Below the pieces are notes generated by a model that ran no database searches, had not been told where the DNA came from, and saw only the letters and a list, made by a program, of their open reading frames with translations. A stretch of DNA of 64,000 bases from Streptomyces cinnabarinus (GTDB lineage: Bacteria; Actinomycetota; Actinomycetes; Streptomycetales; Streptomycetaceae): the NCBI RefSeq assembly GCF_027270315.1, contig NZ_CP114413.1:8060001-8124000 (forward strand). Direction: 5' to 3'. Numbering within the stretch: the first letter of the stretch is position 1; the number at the start of each line of letters is the position of its first letter. A program made the position numbers and the translations under genes. Positions 5,868 to 14,528 of the stretch are shown one piece after another.

Positions 5868-8561
5868 ATGCGACACAACAGAGCGTGGTGGCCCTGGTTG
5901 ATCGGCGCGGTCGGCGCCGCGGTGCTCGTCACGGTGGTGGCCCTCGTGGTCGGCTCGGGCGCGCAGGCGGCGGCGACCTCGCTGAGTGTGCTGATCTCGG
6001 CCACGGCCGGGCTGTTCAGCTGGTCCTGGCACCGGTCCCGGCCAGCCGCCCCGGCCACCCGGACCGAACTGGAACAGGCCGCGGAGGCGCTCGCCGCCAT
6101 GGTGCGCCGCCAGTGGACCGAGGAGGCCGCCGCCCAAGGGCTGCTGGATCCCCACCCGTTGGCGGTCCGCTGGCGCAGCGGACAGACCGAGGCCGGGGAC
6201 CACGTCCGGATGGTCGGCCGCACCCTGTCCGGCCGCAGCGACGACATCGCGTCCTTCGCCGCCGCCTTCCGCGCCCTGCCCCGCCGAAGACTCGTGGTCC
6301 TCGGCGACCCGGGCGCGGGCAAGACTGCGCTCGCGATCCTCCTCGTACGGGAGTTGCTGAGGGACCCCGAACCCGGCGAGCCGGTCCCCGTCCTGCTGGA
6401 CCTCGCCCCGTGGAACCCGCGCCGCGAACCCCTGCTGGACTGGATGGCACGCCGCATCCACGAGGACTACCCGGCGCTGCGCAACCACGAGACGTACGGC
6501 CGGGACGCGGCCCGCAAACTCGTCGCCGAGGGACGGGTCCTGCCGGTCCTGGACGGCCTGGACGAACTCCCCGCCGAGCTGCGGCTGCGGGCGCTGGCCG
6601 CCGTCAACCACGCCATCGCCGTGCACGGTCCGCTGATCCTGACCTCACGGCAGGCCGAGTACCACCGCATGGTGACGGACACCGACGTCGTCACCGCCGC
6701 GGCGGTCGTGGTCGCGGAGCCGGTCGGGGCGGCGGACGTGGCCGAGTACCTGCGCAGTGCCGTGCCGCCCCGGCGCAGCGCCGCCTGGCAGCCGGTCCTC
6801 GACGAACTCACCGGACGGCCCGAAGGCCCCGTAGCGCAGGCCCTGTCGGTGCCGTTGAACGTCTGGCTCGCCCGCACCGTCTACGCCTCGCCCGGCAGCG
6901 ACCCGGCCGAACTCATCCGCTCCACCGACGCCGACAGCCTCCAGCACCATCTGCTGGACGCGCTGGTCCCGGCGGTGTTCTCCGCGGAACCGACGGCTGG
7001 GGACCCCTCGGTGCCGGACGTGCGCCGTACCGCCGCCACCCGGTGGCGGCCCGAGGACGCCCGGACCTCGCTGAGCTTCCTCGCCGCCCACATCAAACGG
7101 CAGGGCACCGACGACATCGCCTGGTGGGAGCTGCACCGGGCACTGCGCCCCTCGCCGGCCGGCCCGCTGTCCGGACCGGTCGCCGGAGCGGTCGTCGGGC
7201 TCGGCGCGGGCTGCATGGTGGGCGACTACTTCCACTGGGCGCTCTCGCCGTTCGAGCGCTTCGTCGGCTTCCTCGTGATCACCCTCGCCACGGCCGTCGC
7301 CGCCACGGTCATGATCAGAATTGCCTACGTCGGAGGCGGCACCCGGCCGGCCCTGCGCGCCCGGCGTCCGGTCTCCGTGGAGATCCCGCGCCGACTGGGC
7401 GTCGCCGTCGCCGTACTGCTGCCGCTCGCCGTCGCGGTGGGCGCGGTGATCGAGCACTGGGCGAGGACCGCCGCCGGCACGGACATGGGCCTGGACATGG
7501 GCGTGGCCGCCTACACCGGGGTCAAGGCGGGCGCCGCCTGGATGCTGTTCATGGCGCTGCTGGCCCTCGGCGTGCTGTGCTGGGCGCTGCTGCGCCGCGG
7601 CGCCCTCTCGCGACCGCGCGCCCCGGGCCACCGCCGGGCCCAACTCCAGCGGATCCTGGTCTTCTTCGTGCTGTTCTGGCTGGGCGCCGAAATGGCGGGC
7701 TTCCTCGGCTATCTGTCGATCCGTCAGGTGGTCGGGCAGTCGATCACCGACGTCTCGATCCTCAACCCGGCCGAGACCGTCGCCTTCGTCAACCGGCGCG
7801 CGACCTTCCGCGCCTGTGTCTTCCTGCTGATCGCCGGGATCATGGCGGGACTCGACCTGCCGGGCGGCTCCTCCCGCCCCACCCGCCTGGAGTTCTCCGC
7901 GCCGCCGCGCGTGCTGGGCGCGATGCTCCCCGCCTGCCTCGGCCGAGGGCTGCTGTTCGGCATCGGACCGGCCTTCCTGCTCGCCGTCGTTACCCCGGCG
8001 TCCCCGACCATCTCCTGGTGGGAGCGGCTGGCGGCCGCCTTCGCCTTCGGCGCCTTCTTCGGCCTGCTGTTCGGCATGGGCCTCGCCGTGCTGCGGTGGG
8101 CCCGGATGCCGGCCGACCTCGAACAGGAGACCCCGCAGTCGACCCTGCGCGGGGACCGCACGGTGGCCGGTGCCCTGATGGTGCTCGCGCTGCTGCCCCC
8201 GCTGCTCAAGTGGATCATCACCACCGAGGGGCACCTGGCGCGCAGCGAGAACCTCGCCGTGCAGGGCGTCGGCCGCTGGCTGGAGACCCTGGAGGCGAAT
8301 CTGGCGATGGGGCTCGCGGTGGGGCTGCTCGCGGTGTCGAGCACCGCCTGGTTCACCTACCGCGAGTCAGGACTGCGGCTGGCCGCGGCGAAGCGGCTGC
8401 CGCAGCACCCGTTGTCCTTCATGGAGGACGCCCGGCTGCTCAGCGTGTTGCGGCGGGTCGGGCCCGTCTACCAGTTCTGCCACGCCGAGTTCAAGGACCG
8501 GATCGTCTCGGGCGCCACCGCGGCCGGTGACATCACCCGACCGGGCGGCGCCCGCGTCTGA
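5868..8561 (+). CDS. NACHT-type ATPase with many membrane helices
   Basis: An 897-aa STAND-class NTPase. Two hydrophobic segments open the protein (about 8-30 and 35-50). Walker A is GDPGAGKT (146-153), and a Walker B LPVLDGLDELP follows near 225-236, the NACHT arrangement. A further block of about ten membrane helices fills roughly 440-860. The C-terminus carries VYQFCHAEFKDRI, a version of the F-H-x-E-F/L-Q-D motif seen at the end of Streptomyces NACHT proteins. The ATG lies 4 nt after the propeller gene, so it may be co-transcribed, though nothing links the functions. Bacterial NACHT proteins are known in antiphage defence; a membrane-disrupting or sensing role is inference. It converges on a SIR2 locus. 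Confidence 0.8.
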   Translation: MRHNRAWWPWLIGAVGAAVLVTVVALVVGSGAQAAATSLSVLISATAGLFSWSWHRSRPAAPATRTELEQAAEALAAMVRRQWTEEAAAQGLLDPHPLAVRWRSGQTEAGDHVRMVGRTLSGRSDDIASFAAAFRALPRRRLVVLGDPGAGKTALAILLVRELLRDPEPGEPVPVLLDLAPWNPRREPLLDWMARRIHEDYPALRNHETYGRDAARKLVAEGRVLPVLDGLDELPAELRLRALAAVNHAIAVHGPLILTSRQAEYHRMVTDTDVVTAAAVVVAEPVGAADVAEYLRSAVPPRRSAAWQPVLDELTGRPEGPVAQALSVPLNVWLARTVYASPGSDPAELIRSTDADSLQHHLLDALVPAVFSAEPTAGDPSVPDVRRTAATRWRPEDARTSLSFLAAHIKRQGTDDIAWWELHRALRPSPAGPLSGPVAGAVVGLGAGCMVGDYFHWALSPFERFVGFLVITLATAVAATVMIRIAYVGGGTRPALRARRPVSVEIPRRLGVAVAVLLPLAVAVGAVIEHWARTAAGTDMGLDMGVAAYTGVKAGAAWMLFMALLALGVLCWALLRRGALSRPRAPGHRRAQLQRILVFFVLFWLGAEMAGFLGYLSIRQVVGQSITDVSILNPAETVAFVNRRATFRACVFLLIAGIMAGLDLPGGSSRPTRLEFSAPPRVLGAMLPACLGRGLLFGIGPAFLLAVVTPASPTISWWERLAAAFAFGAFFGLLFGMGLAVLRWARMPADLEQETPQSTLRGDRTVAGALMVLALLPPLLKWIITTEGHLARSENLAVQGVGRWLETLEANLAMGLAVGLLAVSSTAWFTYRESGLRLAAAKRLPQHPLSFMEDARLLSVLRRVGPVYQFCHAEFKDRIVSGATAAGDITRPGGARV

Positions 8562-8588
8562 CCACCTGTTCCGGCGGTGTTCCGGCGG

Positions 8589-8885
8589 CTACTCCGAGGC
8601 GTCCAGCCAAAGGCGGTTCTCCGCCTGGCGCTTGGCGACCTCGACCGGTGAAACCACCTTCATCTGAAGGGGATCACCGTCCTCCGGGACCTCTATCAGG
8701 GTCCCCTCGGGCACCAACATGCAGATGCCGCCGCACGGACACTTCTTCTTCGCGGCCCAGTCGTACTGTTGTTGACCCAGGTCGAGGATCTCCTTGACCG
8801 TCCACTTGCCGTCGTCCCGGTGCGGTACGTTCACGGTGACGCCCCCGGTGTCGATCGAGAAGCCGTTCTCCGCGGATGTCGTCAT
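8589..8885 (-). CDS. Small hypothetical protein with a CPCGGIC motif
   Basis: A 98-aa protein starting at an ATG with AAGGAG seven bases upstream; an upstream in-frame ATG has no ribosome site. The only distinctive feature is KKCPCGGICMLVPEGT in the second half, three cysteines in a C-x-C-x3-C array that could bind a metal. The N-terminal half has SIDTGGVTVNVP and WTVKEILDLGQQQYDW. No membrane segment or leader is evident. It lies 108 nt downstream of the SIR2-domain gene on the same strand and may share its transcript. I do not recognise the family. Confidence 0.65.
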   Translation of the reverse strand: MTTSAENGFSIDTGGVTVNVPHRDDGKWTVKEILDLGQQQYDWAAKKKCPCGGICMLVPEGTLIEVPEDGDPLQMKVVSPVEVAKRQAENRLWLDASE

Positions 8886-8993
8886 GGTCCACTCTCCTTG
8901 CGTGTGGGGGGGGGTGAAGTCCGCCTGAACTGGCGGCTCTTGGCCCACGCTAGGCCGCCTGCTCACCCCCCGCCACCGGAGCGGGACGCACCG

Positions 8994-10796
8994 TCACCGC
9001 AACGGCTCCCGGCGCGCCGCCTCCTCCGCGCACAGCACATCCACCACCGCGGCGGCCGTATGCGCCCGTTGGAGGTCCCCGTCGAACGCCCCGCTGCGCA
9101 GCATGGGCCAGCCCTCGGAGAACCGGGCCTGCACCCGCGCCGCCACCCGCAGCCGTCCCGTGCCGTCCCAGCGGTCGGCCAGCGTGAACTCGCCGAGCGG
9201 CGCCGGGGTTTCCGAGCGGTCGGCCCGGACCAGCGCCATTAGGTACTCGGCGCGGTCGAAGGCGTCCGAGACCGCCCGGTCGCTGTCCGCCGCAGGTTCG
9301 GCCAGCACCTCCCGCAGCCGCCCGCGCAGCCAGGTGCTGTGCGCCGTGTGCACGAGGCCGGGCGGATACGGCCGGTCCAGGAGCGCGTTGAGGGCCCCGT
9401 CGCCGCCGAGGACGTCCTCCGGGCGCAGCGCCAGCACCGCGGGCCGGGGCTCGGCCGCCGCCGGATCGGCCAGCACCGGCTCCAGCAGCAGCCGGCCGAA
9501 CAACTCGTCCCGGCCCGCCAGAGCGGCGGCGCCACCGGCCGCGCACAGGGCGAGCAGCGCCGGGTACAGGCGCGGCCCGGCGCTGTCCCCGGGGACGTTC
9601 AGCAGCCGTTGCAGCGCCCGCACCCACACCGCCGTATGCGCCTCGGCCTCGTCGTGGAAGGCGCCCACCGCCAGCAGATGGAGCAAGGTGTCGCAGTCGC
9701 TCCGGTACCGCGCCAGCAGCTCCCGGTACGCCTCGGGCTCCGCGGGCCGTGCGCCGGGCGGATACCGGTCGCCGTCCGAGAGGCGCTCCACGACCCGCGT
9801 CGCCTCGGCGTCCACCAGCTCGTGCAGCGCGATCCGGCGCACCGGGTCCGGGAGCGCGCGCTTGAGACGGGCCACGGACAGCTCGCGCGTCGGCGCGGGC
9901 TCCGTCAGCCGGTCCAGGGCCTCGACCCGGTCCAGCAGACCGGGAAAGAACTCCTTCGCCGTCAGCCCCCGGACCACCACGGCACCGTGCCGGGCGACGA
10001 GTTCGGCGGCCCGGCCGTGCACGCCGTGCGAGGCGGCCCAGAAGAAGGGGTAACGGCGGGTGGCGCGGCGCTCGAAGCAGGCCGACAGGGCGTGGTCCCA
10101 CTGCGCGGACCAGCCGCACACGATCAGCCCGTACTCGTCCAGCACCTGATCCACCAGACCGGCCCACGCCGCCGGGTACTCGCGCAGTTCGTGCTCGGTG
10201 TTGCGTGCCTCCAGGTCGGTCAGGTCCCCGTGCAGCTTGACCACCGTCGCCCGCGCGTGTGCCAGCGGCGTCATCCCGCGCAGACTGTCCGGGCCGTGCA
10301 CGACCTGCGGCTGTACGCCCGCGGCGGCCAGCGCCTGCTCGGTGAGCCGGTCGAAGTTGGTGGTCAGCACCACCCGCACCCAGCCCCGCGCCATCAGCCG
10401 GGCCACCGCGTGATGCGCGGCCCCGGGCCGCCTGAGCCCCTCCTCGCCCGGCTCGAAGTAGCCGCGCAGCAGCTTGTGCCGGGCGGCCGGGGTGTCCCCG
10501 AGGGCCTCCAGCAGACCCGAGTAGCCGAGCGGCCCGCCGTCCCCGTGCCGTGCCCACCAGCCCTCCGGATCGGCGGCGGCGAGCTCCTCGTCGGCACCCT
10601 GGGCGACGGCCGCCCGGCGCACCAGATCCGAGACGATCTCCCATCCCGTCGGCACACCGGCGTCCCGCGACATGCCCGCGCCGAGCAGCAGGGCGTACAC
10701 ACCCGGCCCCGCGTGCACGCACATGGAGAGGGAGACCAGGGGGTCGAGACCGCGCACCGCGGCGGCCGCCGTCGGCCTGTCATGGGGGTCCGTCAT
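8994..10796 (-). CDS. SIR2-like domain protein, possible NADase effector
   Basis: A 600-aa protein with an N-terminal SIR2-like fold: GAGMSRDAGVPTGWEI (GAG at 39-41), TTNFD (145-149) and KLHGD with His189, the residues that bind NAD and act in catalysis in this superfamily. The domain ends near 270 after IVCGWSAQWDHAL. The remaining 330 residues are helical and I do not recognise them. SIR2 domains with a private C-terminal sensor are common in antiphage systems, where they deplete NAD. No deacetylase-type Zn cysteines are visible, which favours the defence-type subgroup. It is followed by the small CPCGGIC gene and faces the NACHT gene across 8562-8588. Confidence 0.8.
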   Translation of the reverse strand: MTDPHDRPTAAAAVRGLDPLVSLSMCVHAGPGVYALLLGAGMSRDAGVPTGWEIVSDLVRRAAVAQGADEELAAADPEGWWARHGDGGPLGYSGLLEALGDTPAARHKLLRGYFEPGEEGLRRPGAAHHAVARLMARGWVRVVLTTNFDRLTEQALAAAGVQPQVVHGPDSLRGMTPLAHARATVVKLHGDLTDLEARNTEHELREYPAAWAGLVDQVLDEYGLIVCGWSAQWDHALSACFERRATRRYPFFWAASHGVHGRAAELVARHGAVVVRGLTAKEFFPGLLDRVEALDRLTEPAPTRELSVARLKRALPDPVRRIALHELVDAEATRVVERLSDGDRYPPGARPAEPEAYRELLARYRSDCDTLLHLLAVGAFHDEAEAHTAVWVRALQRLLNVPGDSAGPRLYPALLALCAAGGAAALAGRDELFGRLLLEPVLADPAAAEPRPAVLALRPEDVLGGDGALNALLDRPYPPGLVHTAHSTWLRGRLREVLAEPAADSDRAVSDAFDRAEYLMALVRADRSETPAPLGEFTLADRWDGTGRLRVAARVQARFSEGWPMLRSGAFDGDLQRAHTAAAVVDVLCAEEAARREPLR

Positions 10797-10842
10797 GGTC
10801 TCAATGTGCGTCGACGGGCCCGCCGGCCGGCTCCCGACACTC

Positions 10843-10864
10843 CGTATCGATTACACCCGATACG
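10843..10864. promoter_or_regulatory. Operator-like inverted repeat CGTATCG-N8-CGATACG
   Basis: Perfect 7-bp arms at 10843-10849 and 10858-10864. It lies in the 117-bp gap between the divergent SIR2 gene (start 10796) and the SRPBCC/MFS pair (start 10914). Size and symmetry suit a TetR- or MarR-type dimer, but no regulator gene lies next to it. Confidence 0.55.
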
Positions 10865-10913
10865 ACCATCTTCATTCGGGTATGGGTGTTCGAGACGGAA
10901 GGACTCCCTCCCC

Positions 10914-11447
10914 ATGACCACGCAGCCCGCGATCAACTGGCCCGACAAATACCTCCCCGGCACGGGAGACAACTTCGTCTCCAACGAGGTGATCGTCCAA
11001 GGACTCACCGCCGCCCAGGTCTGGCACCCCCTGACCGACACCTCCACCTGGGCGTCCTACTTGGACCACATCACCGCCATCGCCTTCCCGGAGGGCGGCG
11101 GCCCCGTACTGAAGGATGGGGTCCCCTTCACCTTCGACCCCGTCGGCGTCGCCTCCGTGAGCACCCAGTTCGCCCGGGTCGTCGAGTGCCGGGCCCCCGC
11201 AGAGGGCACCCCGGGCCGCCTCTCCTGGACCGCGGAGCAGGACGGCACGCCCGAGCAGCGGCTCGAAGTCCTGCACGGCTGGCTCGTCGAGGACCTGCCC
11301 GGCGGCCGGGTCCGTGTCCTCACCCAGGAGACGCAGATCGGCCGGATCGCCGCCGACCTGGCCGCGCAGCTCCCCAACCCGATGCTCAACGCCCACCAGA
11401 ACTGGCTGAACCGCCTGACCGGCTTCAGCGCCGCCCATGGACGGTGA
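10914..11447 (+). CDS. SRPBCC-fold protein (START/Bet v1-like)
   Basis: A 177-aa protein with the layout of polyketide-cyclase/SRPBCC proteins: an N-terminal strand with VSNEVIVQGLTAAQVWHPLTDTSTWASY, a central beta sheet and a long C-terminal helix ending NAHQNWLNRLTGF. Such proteins bind hydrophobic ligands; the ligand is not predictable here. The ATG overlaps no other gene and follows a GGAAGGA site. The 3' end overlaps the next gene, an MFS exporter, by 11 nt, so the two are co-translated and probably handle the same small molecule. An inverted repeat 50-70 bp upstream suggests control by a ligand-responsive repressor. Confidence 0.8.
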   Translation: MTTQPAINWPDKYLPGTGDNFVSNEVIVQGLTAAQVWHPLTDTSTWASYLDHITAIAFPEGGGPVLKDGVPFTFDPVGVASVSTQFARVVECRAPAEGTPGRLSWTAEQDGTPEQRLEVLHGWLVEDLPGGRVRVLTQETQIGRIAADLAAQLPNPMLNAHQNWLNRLTGFSAAHGR

Positions 11448-12639
11448 CCTGCGGGGCTGGCGTCCGTGCCTGCTCGCCGGAGCGGTCTTCGCGGTCTGCA
11501 TGGCCGGCACGACGCTCCCCACCCCCCTCTACGGCCTCTACCAGGACAAGTTCGACTTCTCCGAACTCACCGTCACCGTCGTCTACGCCGTCTACGCCTT
11601 CGGGGTCATCGGCGTACTCCTGCTCGCGGGCAACGCCTCCGACGCCGTGGGCAGACGGCCGGTGCTGTGGTGGGGCCTGGGCTTCGCCGCCGCCAGCGCC
11701 GTCTGCTTCCTGTTCGCCACCGCCCTGGGCTGGCTGTACGTCGGACGGCTGCTGTCGGGCCTGTCCGCGGGCCTGTTCACCGGGGCCGCCTCGGCCTACG
11801 TCATCGAGCTGGCCCCGCGCGGCTCCACCCGGGGCACCTTCGTGGCGACCGCCGCCAACATGGGCGGCCTGGGCTGCGGACCGCTGCTCGCCGGGGTGCT
11901 CGCGCAGTACGCCGACTGGCCGCTGTACCTGGTCTTCGTGGTCCATCTCGCCCTGGTGGCCTGCTCGGCCGCGGTCCTGCTGCGACTGCCGGAGACCGTA
12001 CGGGAGCGGCGGCCGCTGAACACTGTACGGCCGCAGAAGCCCGGCCTGCCGCCACGGGTGCGGCCGGTCTTCGGGCCCGCGGCGGTCGCCTCCTTCGTGG
12101 GATTCGCCCTGTTCGGGGTGTTCACCTCGGTGAGCCCGTCCTTTCTCGCCCACTCCCTGGACGTGCACAACCGGGCGGTGAGCGGACTGGTGGTCGCGCT
12201 GGCCTTCTTCTCCTCGACGGCCGGTCAGCTCGCCGTCGGCCGGGTCGGCGTGGCCCGGTCGCTGCCGCTCGGCTGCACCGCGCTGCTCGCCGGGCTCGCG
12301 CTGCTGGCGGGCGCGCTGCGGTGGGATCTGCTGCCCCTGGTGGTGCTGAGCGCGATCGTCGGCGGGGCCGGGCAGGGGCTGTCGTTCCGGGGCGCGCTGT
12401 CCGCGGTGGCCCAGGCGTCCGAGGAGGACCAGCGGGCGGCGGTGATCTCGGCGCTGTTCGTGGTGGCCTACGCGGGGATCTCGGTGCCGGTCATCGGCGT
12501 GGGCCTGCTGGTGTCGCCCATCGGTCTGGAGGGCGCCGGGCTGGTGTTCATCGCGTGCATGGCGGTGCTGGTGACGGGGGCGGGTGTCTATCTGCTGCGC
12601 CGCCCGGTACCGGTCATGGAGCCGGGCGGGGTGCGCTAG
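11437..12639 (+). CDS. MFS transporter
   Basis: A 400-aa major facilitator with 12 predicted membrane helices. The loop between helices 2 and 3 reads GNASDAVGRRPVLWWG, the family A motif, and the C-terminal half repeats the pattern. Length and the lack of a sugar-porter signature favour a drug/metabolite:proton antiporter. It starts 11 nt inside the SRPBCC gene and ends 2 nt before a convergent gene. The export direction is inferred from family behaviour. Confidence 0.85.
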   Translation: MDGDLRGWRPCLLAGAVFAVCMAGTTLPTPLYGLYQDKFDFSELTVTVVYAVYAFGVIGVLLLAGNASDAVGRRPVLWWGLGFAAASAVCFLFATALGWLYVGRLLSGLSAGLFTGAASAYVIELAPRGSTRGTFVATAANMGGLGCGPLLAGVLAQYADWPLYLVFVVHLALVACSAAVLLRLPETVRERRPLNTVRPQKPGLPPRVRPVFGPAAVASFVGFALFGVFTSVSPSFLAHSLDVHNRAVSGLVVALAFFSSTAGQLAVGRVGVARSLPLGCTALLAGLALLAGALRWDLLPLVVLSAIVGGAGQGLSFRGALSAVAQASEEDQRAAVISALFVVAYAGISVPVIGVGLLVSPIGLEGAGLVFIACMAVLVTGAGVYLLRRPVPVMEPGGVR

Positions 12640-12641
12640 CG

Positions 12642-13052
12642 TCAGCCCTCGTCCGACGGCCAGGTCCGGCGGACCAGCTCCAGACGCTCATAGGCGTCGT
12701 CGAACCAGGAGTCGACCAGCGGCACGGTCACCGTGACCGACGTGAGGGACATCGAGGGGTCCCTCACCGTGACCCGCGCCCGCTCCTCCGCCACGTCCCG
12801 CTCGATGACCATCGAGGGCCCGCGCGAGAACTCACGCCACCCGGCGTCCTGCCCGGCGTCGAGCGCGTCCAGCGCCTCCTGCCACTCCCGCAGCTCACCG
12901 GGGAAGACCCAGACCTGGAGATCGCCTTTCACGAAGGGCGTGTCGATGACGAAGCCCCCGGTCAGCACGTCACCGTCGGCACCGCTGATCCTGAGCACGA
13001 CGCTGTTGCCGTCGCCCTCCAGCCGCACCAGCTCGATCGGCCCGTCCGCCAT
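12642..13052 (-). CDS. Conserved hypothetical protein, DUF5959-like
   Basis: A 136-aa acidic protein, mostly beta-strand, beginning MADGPIELVRLEGDGNSVV and ending in a segment with DSWFDDAYERLELVRRTW. The pattern matches small Streptomyces proteins I associate with DUF5959, of unknown role. It has no membrane segment or catalytic motif. It faces the MFS gene 2 nt away and lies 51 nt from the metalloprotease gene, which is on the same strand upstream. Confidence 0.65.
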   Translation of the reverse strand: MADGPIELVRLEGDGNSVVLRISGADGDVLTGGFVIDTPFVKGDLQVWVFPGELREWQEALDALDAGQDAGWREFSRGPSMVIERDVAEERARVTVRDPSMSLTSVTVTVPLVDSWFDDAYERLELVRRTWPSDEG

Positions 13053-13103
13053 CGGTTGCCCTCCCCGCCCGCTGATCCGGTCGAAGGATAGCCTCCGCCC
13101 ACG

Positions 13104-14444
13104 TCACCAGGAGACCAGCACCGAGCCCGGGACGGGACCGGCCTTGACGGTCAGACCGTCCACGGCGACACTGCCGTCGGCCCAGGTCAGTTGAGGTGTC
13201 TGGGTACCCGTTCGCCACACGCCGTTTCCGCCCGCGGTGAGGTCGGGAGCGCCCCGGTGCATGGGCGCGCGGGAAGGGGTGACGTGCCAGATGAGGAGAC
13301 CGTCGCCGGGGAAGTCGGCGTCGTACTTGCGGCCCCCGGTGGGAGAACGGCGTTCGAGAAGGAAGTACTCCGAGGCGCCGTGGCTCGGATGCCACAGGAT
13401 GACGGCGCCGTCCGGCCGCTCGGCGGAGATCTCCAGGACCAACGCGCTGCCGTGCGCCGACAGTTCCACCCGCTCCGGCTCGCACCAGCCGAGCGCGAGC
13501 TTGTGCCAGGCGTCGAGATGGACGGTGACCTGGTCGTTGCTGAAGAACGGGTACGCGCCCATCAGCGTGAGCAGGTAGTTCATGCTCCCCGGGTTGTACA
13601 TGTCCAAGGTCCCCAGGGAATGCGAGACCTCGTGCCCGATCTGGTAGAAGGGCGTATGGGCTCCGGCGAACGCCAGGCTCAGCTCCATGGTCTTGGTGAC
13701 GGACACCGGGAACACGCTGACGGTGAACGGGACGGACTGGGTGCTGCGGTTGGCGGGCCAGCGATAGCGGTGGTTCTCCACCACCAGCACGACCAGTTCG
13801 TCGGCCGTCACCACCGAACTCGCGTCCACGTCCATGCCGACGAGCACGTAGGGGAACCGGCTCGCGATGCGCTCGGCCACCTTCTGTACGTGCGTCAGTT
13901 CGTCCGGGTTGCCGAACGCCCCCATCGAGACAGGCCCCAGGACTCCGGCCCGGGTGAACCAGAAACGCCCGCCCGAGCACTCCTGAACGTATTCGGTCAG
14001 GCTCGCGGGGTTGACCGGCGTGGTGGTGAACGGCGGCGTGGGATGTCCGAAGGCCAGCTGCTCGTAGTACTCGAGTGGATGCTCGGAGGTCAGGTCCAGG
14101 AAGCCGTCCTGTCCGTCGTCGTCCCATTCCAGGAGGACGACCACCAGCGGCCGCGGCCCGAGGGCCTTGCGGCCGCCGACCCGGATGCTGCCGTGGCCGA
14201 ACTCCTCCAACGACGGTACGGGCGTGGGCGGTGGTTCCTGCGGCAGCGGCGCGTCGCACCCGGCCGCCTCCATCTGGGCCCGCACATCGTCGATACGAAG
14301 CTCCAGGAGCTCCGCGCGCTCCTGGAGCTGTGCTCGACGGGCGCCGAACGGTTCCGTGAGCAGGTCGCCGAGGACCTGCTGAAGTTCGGTGGCGAGATCA
14401 CGGGCTCTCTTGCGCAGTGCCTTGCATGCCGCCGGTTCAGGCAT
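13104..14444 (-). CDS. M6-like zinc metalloprotease without signal peptide
   Basis: A 446-aa protein. The zinc site is HEVSHSLGTLDMY (His271, Glu272, His275), an HExxH followed by Gly and Asp as in M6/immune-inhibitor-A-like metalloproteases. The first about 60 residues are charged and helical, a probable coiled coil, rather than a signal peptide. The C-terminal third has DGLLIWHV and ADFPGDG as in the M6 fold, then a beta domain. The start at 14444 is preferred because a GAAAGG lies upstream; the ATG 22 codons earlier has no ribosome site. Absence of a leader is odd for this usually secreted family. Substrate unknown. Confidence 0.72.
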   Translation of the reverse strand: MPEPAACKALRKRARDLATELQQVLGDLLTEPFGARRAQLQERAELLELRIDDVRAQMEAAGCDAPLPQEPPPTPVPSLEEFGHGSIRVGGRKALGPRPLVVVLLEWDDDGQDGFLDLTSEHPLEYYEQLAFGHPTPPFTTTPVNPASLTEYVQECSGGRFWFTRAGVLGPVSMGAFGNPDELTHVQKVAERIASRFPYVLVGMDVDASSVVTADELVVLVVENHRYRWPANRSTQSVPFTVSVFPVSVTKTMELSLAFAGAHTPFYQIGHEVSHSLGTLDMYNPGSMNYLLTLMGAYPFFSNDQVTVHLDAWHKLALGWCEPERVELSAHGSALVLEISAERPDGAVILWHPSHGASEYFLLERRSPTGGRKYDADFPGDGLLIWHVTPSRAPMHRGAPDLTAGGNGVWRTGTQTPQLTWADGSVAVDGLTVKAGPVPGSVLVSW

Positions 14445-14528
14445 GACGTACAGCCTTTCCGTGCTGCGAGCCTCTCCTACGACGCTACGCCTGACCTGCG
14501 CCGACGGCATGTCGGGTGAGTGGCGGGG

